Assembly: GCA_036939355.1 (NCBI GenBank)
Contig: JALLAP010000101.1
Coordinates: 1 to 20,471, forward strand
Direction: 5' to 3'
Length of the DNA stretch: 20,471 nt
From: Thalassiosira profunda
Taxonomy: Eukaryota > Bacillariophyta > Thalassiosirophyceae > Thalassiosirales > Thalassiosiraceae
This document shows positions 9,257-19,062 of this stretch, piece after piece. The position numbers and the translations under genes are program-made. Each line of letters opens with the position of its first letter. Position 1 is the stretch's first letter. Under the pieces are notes generated by a model, which saw only the letters and a program-made list of their open reading frames with translations, did not search any database and was not told the DNA's origin.

Positions 9257-9574
9257 AGTCAGCAATACTCTGGAGCACTGCTACGCTGGTTGGACCGGCG
9301 GTTTTGCGCTGCTTTGGCCGTCGATTGAACATGGGTTCTGCTTGTTACTGGTTGGACTGGTTTCAGCGCTTCCCATATGAGACACGATATTGTAGAGAGG
9401 CAGTAAACAGAAGAAGCAATGCATATTCATCGTTGCCTTCCTCTAACCTATCTATTGTGAGCAAAGAGGCTCAATTTGGTTGGCGTGAACGGGACGGATG
9501 GATAGACGCATACACCGCCAGGCAGAGCCACAAAAAAGGCCACCGGCCACAAACCACCGCGCCCGCCCTCCACC
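9257..9574. other. Intergenic region between gene A and the 9575 gene
   Basis: These 318 nt hold the 3' UTR of gene A and the promoter of the next gene on the same strand. TGGTTGGACCGG (near 9289) and TGGTTGGACTGG (near 9350) form a short imperfect direct repeat. I see no supported gene, RNA or strong promoter motif. Confidence 0.5.
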
Positions 9575-10496
9575 ATGCTCCTCCCGCAACCCCTCGCCAC
9601 CGTCGCCACGGCCGCCGCCGCGACGGCCGTCGTCGTCCTCTCGGGCGCCTCCGTCGCAAATGTGTACGAGACGTACGCGCTGGTGCGGCAGCGCCGCGCT
9701 CATTTGCAATTGCCAAACGCCGCCAGCTCTCCTCCACAATCAGTGTTGCATGCCCAACGGTGGGCATCGGTCGACGAGGCGGTGGAGGGACTGTCGGATA
9801 TGACAAAAAAGGAACTGATGGAGTTATTTTTGCACTGCGATGCGCCGGAGCTGTCGGACTTGGCCTATTGCGATGGGAAGGAGGAGTTGCGGATGGTATA
9901 CGATGGCACACTGCTTGGGAACGGGCCGATATTGGTGAGCCGGATTGCAGAGACATGATGTGTTCGAGTTGCTGCAATTCTTGCTGACAATACGCTTCAA
10001 GACGCTGGTGACCAACTTTATCACCAATCGACTATTTGGGAGAGGGCGGCCGTGGCTCGGCAAAGCGTACATGTCAAGCGGGGGATTGGGGAAGAATCGA
10101 TTTGCAATGCGACATTCAAAGTCAACGGCAGGGGAGTCGCTCGATAGAACGTTCAACTACTCGATGGGCCCCTCGTCGCTGCCTTCCATCGCGTCAACGT
10201 CGCTGTTCAATCGGTACGCTCCCCACTGTCAAAAGTTGACGCCCATGTCTCTATTTTGGGGTGGAATGGTTGACGAATTGCGAGTAGTGAAGCTGAAGAA
10301 CGGCAGCAATCGATCGAGGGGCAAGGAGTTGCTTCTTTTGGGGATGGGATACTTCTCCTGGTCTTTGGGCTGTTGGAACTCGGCGCCATTCTGCCTCGTG
10401 GTGAGGAAGGCGCCCTGGGGTGTTGATGTGGATGATACGGAGAGGCGGCAGCAACGGCAAATGACACCACGAGACTTGCGCAGTGCACAAAACTGA
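9575..10496 (+). CDS. Conserved-looking protein of unknown function with N-terminal hydrophobic segment
   Basis: Exons 9575..9934 and 10002..10496 with a 67-nt phase-0 intron (GTGAG...CAAG); 284 residues. The ATG at 9575 sits in a good context (CCACCATGC). Residues 7-29 are Ala/Val-rich and could be a signal anchor or organelle leader. After a short helical part (MTKKELMELFLHCDAP), the splice joins GNGPIL to TLVTNFITNRLFGRG. Then come WLGKAY, KNRF, a central block (FNYSMGPSSL), VDELRVV and LLLGMGYFSW, and the chain ends in a basic, charged tail. The spacing of WxGK, DELRVV and LLGMG loosely recalls GXWXG/DUF4334-type or lipocalin-like beta-barrels, but I do not recognise the family with confidence. 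Codon periodicity and the clean splice that joins two open frames support a real gene. Confidence 0.7.
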
Positions 10497-10517
10497 TTTT
10501 ACTTTCGTTACATCGAA

Positions 10518-10540
10518 GGGGATCGGCACATCCGATCCCC
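10518..10540. repeat. Perfect 9-bp inverted repeat in the convergent 3' region
   Basis: GGGGATCGG (10518-10526), a CACAT loop, then CCGATCCCC (10532-10540). It lies 21 nt past the stop of the 9575 gene and about 90 nt from the stop of the RCC1-type gene on the other strand. It can fold into a stable hairpin in RNA from either strand and may mark or shape the 3' ends; that role is inference. Confidence 0.75.
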
Positions 10541-10632
10541 ATTGCGGCTCCTAGTGAGGTGGTACCTATGAATCATGCAATTTTGTAAGCGAACGAGGCC
10601 TCCAACAAGGCGTGGGATCTCAGCGGAATGGT

Positions 10633-13600
10633 CTAGTTGCCGCCGCCGCCACCATTCGCACAGTTGAGATATTTGCCATTTGCCACAGTGTGCGATCCCG
10701 ACGCCGAAACAAACTCGATATCCACGTCNCGCACAGTTGAGATATTTGCCATTTGCCACAGTGTGCGATCCCGACGCCGAAACAAACTCGATATCCACGT
10801 CGCACTCAAACTGTACCTTCACGGGAGTCTCCTGCGATCCAATCCGATCAATACCCAATTGATATCGATCGTTCAACCCTGCAGCGTACACGGCCTCGTC
10901 GGCGATGAAGAAGACGCTCTGGGCGCTGGGCCCTGCTCCGAGACGGTTGATCGGCTCGGGAAGGTCCACCTTGACCAGGGGCTTTTCTGGTGAGGAATTG
11001 ACAAAGGTGCCATCTCCAAGCTGACCTTCGTCGTTGCGGCCGCACGCGCGAACCTCGCCGTCCTCGAAGAGGAAGTAGGAGGATTCTCGGTTCGCGTCGA
11101 CTTGGACGACGTCGTCGGTGCCCTGTATTATGATCTCACGCACTTCAGTGTACGGTGCTCCTTGCGTGAAGCCACACTGCTGCATGTACAGGTTGGACCC
11201 TGTTGCCCATACTCTCGACGTGTCCTTGTCGAGGAAAAGAGAGAAGCTCAGGCCTGTTGCAACGTCGTCGATGTCTTCCAACCCATCAATCTTGACGGGC
11301 TTGTCTGATATGTCCACGCCCTCGCCCTGACCGATTTCACCAACCTGGTTCGACCCGCATCCAAAGACCTCGCCCTTTTCCGTGAGGATGAGCGAGAACC
11401 CGTCGCCAATGGCCCCAGCTTGAGCCTTTTGGCCAAGGGGCACCTCGTGGAAATACTCCACATAGTCCTCATTGGACCCAGTACACAACTGGCNGAGCCT
11501 TTTGGCCAAGGGGCACCTCGTGGAAATACTCCACATAGTCCTCATTGGACCCAGTACACAACTGGCCGTTGTTGTTGTTCCCCGCGATGAACACTCGTCC
11601 GTCTTTGGAGATGAGCATAGAGTGCATTTCGCCCGAGTCGGCCGGAACCCCCACTCCACAATAGGCCCTCTCGAACTCAGGCGCTGCCACCAATTCGCCA
11701 CTCCGGTCTACCACTTGGTCGACAATCAGGGGATCGTTCTCGCCCTCACAAAGCTTGTCGATGTTGTCGTTTCCACCCTGACAATTCCGCACCGGACCGA
11801 CTCCCATGTGACCGCGGTAGCCGAAATCAGACTCCACGAAGCCAGCCACGATGGCAGTGCCATCCTCTTGAATGAGGAAGGTGTGCCTGGATCCGGCACA
11901 CACATCGACAATCTCGCCCACGATCTCTTCCGGTACTTGCTGGTTCGTTTGCAGGGTATTGCCTCTGCCTTCCTCGGCTCCCCAGTAGTACCAGTTCACC
12001 GCAACCAGGGTTGGTGACTGTGATGAGAAATATGAAAGATGAGATTAGTCGACATGCTTCCATTATTGGATCTAGTGCGAGACATCAACTCACCATCGTT
12101 GGTTGGAAGGTAGGCGTTTCCGTGGGTGTTTCGGTAGGCGGGTCCGTGATGAGAGTGGGCGACTGTTCAATAATAGAGAGGAAAAGTGTTACATAGGCGA
12201 AGTTCAGGAGCAACAGAATTTGTTGAAGCCATGCCGCCACTCACCTGCGTCGGTATCTCTGTGGGCGCATCTGTTGGGAATTCTGTTGGGGTCTCCGTCG
12301 GAGTTTCGGTCGGTTCTGGTGTCAAGAATGTGGGACTCTGGTGGGGACAAATGGGACAAGAAGATAAGACGAGTATCAGAAATTATAGCTGTCACTAACG
12401 GACCAAAATGACCAAAGCAACTCACCTCTGTTGGGTATTGCGTCGGCTCCACGGTCGGAAATTCTGTGGGGGTCTGCACGAAGGACATCACGACACATCA
12501 ATTCGTCAGAGATGAGACTCAGTCGTACATTTACAGCAGTGTGCAAGAAATCCAAAGCGATTGTACTCACCTCCGTGGGGGTTTCTGTCGGATAGGCCGT
12601 AGGGGTCTCGGAGTAGAGGAGGCACGTGACGGCGACGGTGCACACGCCGCTCGACGAGATCTTCTGTATCTCGTGCAGGCTCGACATGTCCGGGTCGGGA
12701 AACTCCACCAAAACAGGAAACGTCTCCGACACGGGATCGTTAATCTCGCCAATGCCCAACTGGTGGCGGTAGTTCTGCCCCGCGGCGTAAACGACGTGAT
12801 CGTCGACGACGAAGAAGACGCTCTGCGACGAAGGTCCGCTGCCCAGCTCGCGCACCTCCAACCCCTTGGGGATGTCGACCTTCACGGGCGTGTCGGAATC
12901 TTCGAACGAGCCGTCTCCGAGCTGGCCCTCGTCGTTGCGACCGCACGCCTCGACGGACCCCTTGGAGGAAAGGAAGTAGGACGACTCGCGCCCCGCAAAG
13001 ATTTGGGTGACGCCGTCGACGGCGAGTTCCTGCAGGAAGAGAGGATAAAGAGAATGGATCGTCAGTGTATGAATGAGATACCAACCCTCGCCTGCAAATT
13101 TCAACGCTCAACTATCTATAACTCACCATTGGCGCGTCCACGTAGTCGCCGTCCGTGCTCTCGCACAGCTGGCTGAAGAGGTTGCTCCCCGTTCCGTACA
13201 CCGTTCCGTCCTCCTTCCGGAACAAGCTGAAGCTCAGCCCCGCGCTCACCTCCTCGATCTTCGCCAGCCCTGGAATCTGGGTGGCGCTCGCCGCGGACGA
13301 TTTGTCGGAGCCCAGCCCGATCTCCCCGTTCTCGTTGGAGCCGCAACCGAACACCCTGCCGTCCTGGAGGAGGATGAGGGTGAAATCGAGCCCCACCGCG
13401 GCCATGGCGGCCGGGCCGGGAAGGCCGGGCACTTTCGTGAACACGTCCCTCGATGCGGCGTCGCCCTGGCAGAGCTGCCCCATCTCGTTGTTCCCCGCGA
13501 CGTACACGTCGCCCTTTACATCCAGCAATAGGGAGTGCATGTCGCGCGAATCGCCCGGGGCGCCGGCGCCCGCGTAAACCTGCACGAACTCGGGGGCGGC

Positions 13601-15214
13601 CACCGTTGCCCCGGCGTCGTTCACCACCTTGTCGACTTGGAGGTAGTCGTTCACCCCGGCCCGGCCGTTGGGCCCCTCCTCCAGCTTGGATCGGTCCACC
13701 CCCAGGTGGCCCTGGTACGCGCGCAGGCTCTCGATGAACCCGCTCACGTACGCCTCCCCCGCGTCCGTGACGTAAAACGAGTGCCGACTCCCCGCGCTCG
13801 CGTCAATGACGTTCTCGGGGCGAAAGTCCGGGACCTCCTGGTCCTCCCCCACGACGGCGCCGCGGCACTCGTCGCCGCCCCAGAAGTACCAGTGGCATTG
13901 CTCCCCGAGGGAGGGGGCCGCGGTGGGATCCTCCGAGGGCGACGGCGTCGGACTATCGGTCGGTGACTCGGTCGGATCGGCGCTCGGGCCGGCGCTGGGA
14001 CTTCCGCTGGGCGACGCCGTGGGCGCGTCGGTCACGGGGGCCCTCGTCGGGCGCCTCGTGGGCTCGTCGGTCGGGGCGTACGTGGGCGCGTAGCTGGGAG
14101 CGCTCGTCGGGAGGTCCGTCGGCGCGTCCGTGGGGCACGGGCAGTACGCGATTTTGCCCCACCCCCCGCCGCTCCAGCCGCTGCCCCAGGTGGGGGCGTT
14201 CCACCCGCCCGTCCACGGGTCCGGCGGGGCCGCCCAGCCCCAGGTGCGCGCCGTCATGTCGCCGTGGTCCGCGCCGTGCTGCCGCTGCTTCTTGCCGCCG
14301 TTTCCGCGCGGCAGCTTCCGGCCTTCGCCGCCCTTCGTTCCGCCGGCAGCCTCGCCGGCGTGGAGCTGCCACTTGGGCTGCCAGGCGGCGGGTTTTTGCC
14401 AGGCGGGCTTCTGCCACGCGGGGCACGGGCACAGCTTGGGCGGCGGTTTCTCCCACCCGCCGCCCCATCCGCCATTGCCTCCCTCCCATCCACCATTGCC
14501 ACCGTCCCACCCGCCGCTCCACTTGCCGCCCTTGGACTTGGACGACTTCCCCGCCGCCTTCCACCGGGGCGGGCGCCAGCCCTGACCGCCGCTGCCTCCG
14601 GGCTTGCCCGAGGGAGCCTTCCAGCCGTTCTGGGCCTTCTTCGCGCCCTTGTGGGGGTTGTATCCACCGTTCTTCTTGGTCGGCCGCTTCTTCTGCTGCT
14701 TCTTCTGCTTCTGCCGGCTTTGGTTGTGGTTGTTGGTGTTGGAGCCGCCGGTCTTCTTCGTCTGCGCTCCGCCGGGTTTCTTGGCCCGGCCGCCTCCGTA
14801 CTGGAGCGCGAGCCCCCCTTCGGTGGCCTGGGCTCCCCCGCCGCGGCCCTTCTTCCGCGCGTTGGCGCCGCGGTGGCGGGCCCGATTGTTGGCGGTGCCG
14901 TCGAGTGGGTTGTCGCCGTTGGACGACGCCTTCTTTCGCATGGCCATCTCGCCGTCGGGGCTCTTGCGCTGCTTCTTCTGCTGCAGCGCTCGGTCGCCGT
15001 CCTGCTGTAGGTCTGGCTCTGTGTCTGACTCCAAGGCAGCCTGGCCCTTGAGCATGTGTCTAGACTCGCGCGGCTGCCGCAGCCGGTGCCTGTCCGCATC
15101 GAGCGGCGCGTCGTGCTCGGGCTCCAGGCTTGCGGTGCCGCGCACGGCGCCGTGGCTCCCGCCCGCGAGGGAGAGGGCCAGCAGGGGCACCAACGTCGAC
15201 CGCCGCCGCCGCAT
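10633..15214 (-). CDS. Secreted K/W-rich protein with two RCC1-type beta-propellers and PT-repeat linkers
   Basis: Exons in order: 15214..13127, 13029..12571, 12473..12426, 12337..12245, 12162..12094, 12017..10633. All five introns are phase 0 with GTGAGT-type donors. When the two 72-nt assembly duplications in the last exon are collapsed, one frame of 1331 residues runs to TAG at 10633. Residues 1-22 are a signal peptide (MRRRRST, then LVPLLALSLAGG). Residues 80-235 are Lys-rich, 198-353 carry 19 Trp in Gly-rich context with CPCP twice, and 361-434 is a PT linker. Propeller 1 (about 440-835) and propeller 2 (about 927-1325) each show about seven RCC1 units, such as VYVAGNNEMGQL, VFGCGSNENGEIG and ACGRNDEGQLGDG. 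The second linker (837-922) spans five exons. Probably extracellular or cell-wall associated. A nuclear RCC1 (Ran exchange factor) role is unlikely given the signal peptide. The ligand is unknown. Confidence 0.85.
10657..10801. repeat. 72-nt duplication around a single N (assembly join)
   Basis: Bases 10657-10728 and 10730-10801 are the same 72 nt, with one N at 10729. The copy falls inside the last exon of the RCC1-type gene and shifts the frame by one. Removing one copy plus the N gives an uninterrupted C-terminus ending in a short Asn/Gly tail and TAG at 10633. Confidence 0.93.
11422..11566. repeat. Second 72-nt duplication around a single N (assembly join)
   Basis: Bases 11422-11493 and 11495-11566 are the same 72 nt, with one N at 11494. 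It is of the same form and length as the one at 10657-10801. Collapsing it joins GNNNNGQLCTGSNEDY to the following AGAIGDGFSLIL segment in one frame, as in the matching part of propeller 1. Confidence 0.93.
12094..12473 (-). repeat. Three small phase-0 exons, each coding a PT-repeat cassette
   Basis: Exons of 48 nt (12473..12426), 93 nt (12337..12245) and 69 nt (12162..12094) each begin with (S/T)PT and end with PT plus one residue (E, Q or M). Each is followed by GTGAGT. They encode the middle of the linker between the two propellers and are flanked by PT-coding ends of exons 2 and 6. Because all are multiples of three and phase 0, any could be skipped or duplicated without a frame shift. 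Confidence 0.82.
13913..14134 (-). repeat. PT/PS-rich linker of the RCC1-type gene
   Basis: Codes residues 361-434: repeats of the form xxPTxxPT that pass into PSxDP/ESPTDSP. It separates the Trp-rich part from the first propeller. Pro/Thr/Ser-rich linkers of this kind are common in secreted diatom proteins and are probably extended and O-glycosylated. Confidence 0.85.
14156..14623 (-). repeat. Trp/Gly-rich low-complexity segment of the RCC1-type gene
   Basis: Codes residues 198-353, with 19 Trp among Gly, Lys and Pro. Sub-repeats include GGWxGGNGGW, (A)WQKP and WGSGWSGGGWG. It overlaps the end of the Lys-cluster part (KSSKSKGGK). The composition resembles the Trp-rich, Lys-rich silica-ring proteins of Thalassiosira (cingulin W type); homology is not shown. 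Confidence 0.7.
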
Positions 15215-15994
15215 GGTGCTCTACGTGTTATGTGTTTGTGTTACGAGCGGATCTAGTCGCCGCGGCGATCAATCGCGGCGCGTCTATACAACAGGCCGGC
15301 GGTATCCTATCCAGCCTCTAGCCAGCCAATTGCAATCGACACTCCACAATGAAGAGAGAGGGGGCCGTTTGACAGTGGAGCGGAAGCGCCGCCCCATCCG
15401 TGCATCTCACCCATCTCCAACGACCCACCTTGGGCCTTCATCTAGTCATGCCCGGAAATTTGCATCGACGTTCGTGATACATCAACGTTCATGATGCACG
15501 GCGCCCATTCCGCCTCTACATACATAAGAGTGCGCGGCCTGCTCGAACGGAAGGCCAATGACAGGTCGGCAATTTTCTGGCCGAAAATCCGCGCGGCTCA
15601 AGTTGACAGGGGTGCGACATGAGTTGCATGAGTTGAGACATGACACCACCCATGTCACAACTCGCCTGACGAGAGACTTCCTTTGCTTTCCTCTCGTAGG
15701 TACGATAGGTACACCTTGACTTGTATTACCCCGCAGCCTCGACGACTGGAAGAGGAAGATGAGTACTCAAGAAATGATAGACTGAATGCAATTTGGGGTG
15801 AACTACTTTAGGGCAGCCCGCGTAGAAGTGCCGGAAGAGCAAACGTCACGAAGCCCAGCCGAGCACGGGCACCCACCACCAGTCCAACCAGCGGTAGCCT
15901 TTTGCCCCAAAAATCGTAGCCCAAGAGTAGCAAATAATGTAGATTTGCGGCACAGCATGTGCCTGCGCAGAAGGTTCAGAGAAGCCAGAGAAAT
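15215..15994. other. 780-nt intergenic region upstream of the RCC1-type gene
   Basis: This region holds the promoter of the RCC1-type gene (-) and the 3' end of gene B (-). Read on the minus strand, TATAGA lies about 70 nt upstream of the ATG at 15214 and is only a weak TATA candidate. Two TAGGTAC heptamers lie at 15697-15703 and 15706-15712. A 13-bp dyad lies at 15630-15663, and a short imperfect palindrome at 15461-15498 (TGCATC...GATGCA). I see no supported coding sequence. Confidence 0.5.
15630..15663. repeat. 13-bp inverted repeat with one mismatch
   Basis: GAGTTGAGACATG (15630-15642), eight bases, then CATGTCACAACTC (15651-15663); 12 of 13 positions pair. A further GACATGAGTTG lies just upstream at 15616. 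It may be a protein-binding dyad or the remains of a small element. Confidence 0.7.
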
Positions 15995-18900
15995 CTAAAC
16001 TTCCTCAGCCTCTTGGCCGTCCAAAGATGCGCTCCTCTTCCTCTTTCTGCTACCGCCATCGTCTTCAACTGGAATTCCGCCCGCAACGAGGCTTGGGTCA
16101 GCAAGAAGAAGCCGAAAAGAAGCCTCGACCATTTTTGTGACGGTGGAAACCTGCGAGGTTGCTGCAAGCATGAAAGGATAGAGGCCTGTGATTGGGCAGC
16201 GAATTGCCACAGCCTCTGGATAGGACTCAAAGACATCCGTGATTGTCTCTGATGCAGTTCTTTTGTCGGCGACCGCACAGTGGAGGGTCAACCTGCCATC
16301 CTCATCTGGCGTACGGGTCATGCCCGGGTAGTCCGCGATGATCTTACGAACATGAAGCGACCTAGGGATTTTCCCGTCTGCTCCTCTGTGACGATACCAG
16401 TTGTAGGCGGAATGCATCACGAGGCAGCGATTCAGCACTTTGTGGATCAGGCCCCGGGCCTCAAATCCAAGGGCGTTCGCTTGCTCCACAATAACCTCCA
16501 ACGCCAAAGGAAACACGTCTTGGTCATTGACCAACCAGCTGCCAAAGATTGCGAGATCAGCCGCCAATCCATGCTCCATGACATGGCATATCGCCTTCAC
16601 AAAGATCTGCTTGTTGTCACCCCTCAAATGTGGTTTGGCGACATGAGCTCCAACGGAATTGAGACCATTCACAAAATCCTTCGCGAAGTCGACCAAGCAG
16701 GATTGGACGAAGCCGTAGGGGTGGCCGCTTATCTCTTGGAGAAGTCGGGCTCGGTCCAAGAGCGCCGGGATCGTTCTGTTGAATCGGCTTTTGCTGTGCA
16801 GGAAACGCAATGTGGATTCGACCACAGTAGCCACAGCTTCCCATCCGTGCTCAGACATCAAGCTGTCAATCGTCGAATTGATGACACCGCTGTCCTCAAT
16901 CTTGTTTGCGCCAAAGAGCGGCAGAGCTTGACACAGAGTATCAAGCAAGTTGTTTTCGTGACCACCGTTCGAGAGCTTCAAGATGAAGTCGCACCTCAGA
17001 AGGAACAGATGCAACTGAAGACGGTCTCTCCGGTCCACATCACCAATCAGATCAGCAACTTGGGCTTTGACGTTCTCGTACCCAAATCTGCCAGCTGCAG
17101 CTCGAATGGCATCGTACAGCTCGGCATCGGGCTCGCTGGAATCCAAACCAGACAGGGTCTTCCGCACGAACTCGATTCTCTCGCTACTGGTAGCCTTTTT
17201 GCTCTTTGACCTATTCAGCATCTGCAGCACCTTCTTGCACGAGGAGACGTCGAACTTCGCCTTTTTCTTGGAATCCACAACTGAAAGCACTCGCTCGAGC
17301 ATTGAGTAGTTCCGGGTGGCGACGATTTTGCCGGTGACCTCCGCTACCCCAGCCGTTCCGCGGAGGCACTGGAGTTCAGCGTCGACCAACGTGGCATCAT
17401 AGGCTGGGCAAGCATCACGCGTTGAGAAGGTGTTGCATTCGAGTGATTAGAGGCAGGAAAAGACTCACCCAGAATGAAGCTGGAGACGAACTTGTCCGTA
17501 ACCGTACCGCGATAAGTGGAGGTTGTCACCGAGGAGCTGAATGGGCATCCCCAACTTTCCTGGTACTCCTCCTCGTCGAAGTTCAGTATCATTCCACCTC
17601 CGACGTCAAACGGTGTCAGGTTGATGACCTCCTTCATTCTCTCTTCAGCGGCCGTCACGTCGTTTCCTTCCTCGTCAAAGATTTGCACGATGGAGGTTTC
17701 ACGAGTGTCATTAGCATAGTAGCTCGTTCGATGGATGTGCGTCATCTCCGCATTGAGTATCAACGCTCTCCATCCTTTCCTCGATGTTGATACTTTGATT
17801 GCCTCGAATCGAGAGCGATGCGCGTGCGACAGCGCGTTGATGCCGTGCCGGCCGAGGTCGACCGCCTTGTACTCTTTCAACAGAGGAGCCAGCACAATCC
17901 TATCAGACGGAGGCAACCCATTCAAGGACCAAGTGAGCGATCCCATTGACGACTTCAGCTTTGCAGCCGTAGGCACATGGAGTGTGTCGCAATCACCGCA
18001 ACGGAATCCTTTGTAGCATAGAGAGTACCGCAGAAGTGCGCGATGTCCACTCACAACCTTGCCAATCTCATATTCGCTGTCGAGATAGTGCGAAATGAAA
18101 TGGCACGAGAACGAAGCCTCCCCGGAGGTGGCGCCCATCTCGAATGTCATTGCAGTAATATCGTCCGCGTGATTGTCGTCGTCGTCCTCCTCCCCGTCGA
18201 CGTTGTAGACAGTCACTTTTCCTCCCTTGAACGTGGACGGCAGTTGAACGAGGAGAGTGCCAATCACGCTGTCGTCCTCCTCGGCGTTGGAGCACCGCTT
18301 CACCTGGCTCCCCTTCTCCATCAGCAGGAGCATGTCCAACTTCGCGGATAGTTTTTTAGGATCGACTCCTAGGCGGTACGCCACCGTCTGCAGGAAGGAA
18401 GCAAACTTTCCCTCCCAAGCCGGATTTTTTATGCGGAGGCGGCGTCCCTCCACGGAATGGACCTTGTGATACGAGCCGTCCTGGATCTTCGCCGTGTGCC
18501 GGTTGGATTTAATCGCTTTCGCGTGCCAATCACTCAAAGGCAGCGGAACGTCTCCGACCCCGTTGATTCGGAGTCCGGGAGCCGGAGGCAGGGCCGGAGT
18601 GAGCGTGCTGCCGTCGGCAATGTCAGATGCGACAAAGGTCCCAGTGTAGCCAACTTCTTCGAGGGCCTCCCATACGTCGAACAGATTAGTGGGCGCCTCT
18701 TCTATGTCTTCCCCCGACGATTCGTTCTCTGCATTCAGTATCCCGGCGTCTGGGGCGGCGGCGTCCTCCTCGTCCGCGACAAGATTAGCATTTTCATTGG
18801 GAGGGGCATCGACCGCATCGGCATTGGCGACCCCTGCGCCAGCAACGTTGGCCGCATCGGCATTTTCATCCTGCCCGATATTGGCAGCATTGACACCCAC

Positions 18901-19062
18901 CGCAGCAACAGCCCCCTCGGCCACAACGCCAGGTGCACCGGGCGCATTGGCAGCGGCATCGTCATCTCGCGCGGCGTCGTTGGGGGCGTTCGCCGCGACA
19001 AGGTCGGCATTGGCATTCGCCGCGGCGCCCCCGTCATGGGCAACGTCGGCCTCGGCATCCAT
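15995..19062 (-). CDS. Gene B: paralog of gene A, degenerate prolyl-4-hydroxylase-like domain
   Basis: Exons 19062..17469 and 17403..15995 with one 65-nt intron (GTGAGT...CCCAG) at the same site as the second intron of gene A; 1000 residues, frame intact. The N-terminal 120 residues are Ala/Asn/Asp-rich low complexity, longer than in gene A. The 2OG-oxygenase-like region at about 175-350 keeps NPAWEGKFASFLQ, LLLMEKGSQVK, GTLLVQLPS and SGHRALLRYSL. It has RCSNAEE (C257, N259) in place of the HxD motif and Tyr331 in place of the distal His, so iron binding of the usual kind is not expected. The C-terminal two thirds match gene A throughout, ending with an ankyrin-like stretch (GRLTLHCAVADK, then GLYPFMLAATS) and RKRKRSAS, a likely nuclear signal. 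It may be a nuclear scaffold or sensor derived from an oxygenase. Function unknown. Confidence 0.82.

Noticed and set aside
10633..12017. RCC1-type gene as a pseudogene because of two frame shifts
   Set aside because: Both shifts are caused by 72-nt duplications around single N bases at assembly joins; removing them leaves a clean frame.
13963..15051. Long plus-strand frame of 362 codons rich in Arg, Ser and Pro
   Set aside because: It is antisense to exon 1 of the RCC1-type gene, in GC-rich low-complexity DNA where stops are rare; its composition is that of a shadow frame and it has no recognisable domain.
15283..15288. TATAGA (minus strand) as a TATA box for the RCC1-type gene
   Set aside because: One weak hexamer about 70 nt from the ATG without known transcription start is not enough to call a promoter element.
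14604..15494. Plus-strand frame of 296 codons with Phe/Cys/Trp-rich runs
   Set aside because: Antisense of the Lys-rich coding part; the Phe runs are the complement of Lys codons. It extends past the minus-strand start but shows no domain.
15461..15498. TGCATC...GATGCA imperfect palindrome with ACGTTCGTGAT/ACGTTCATGAT direct repeats
   Set aside because: Only six-base outer arms pair; within a 780-nt spacer this is close to what chance allows. Mentioned in the spacer entry only.
16280..17209. Plus-strand frame of 309 codons
   Set aside because: Antisense to exon 2 of gene B. Gene A, on the other strand, conserves the sense protein and not this frame (the matching region has only shorter, differing antisense frames).
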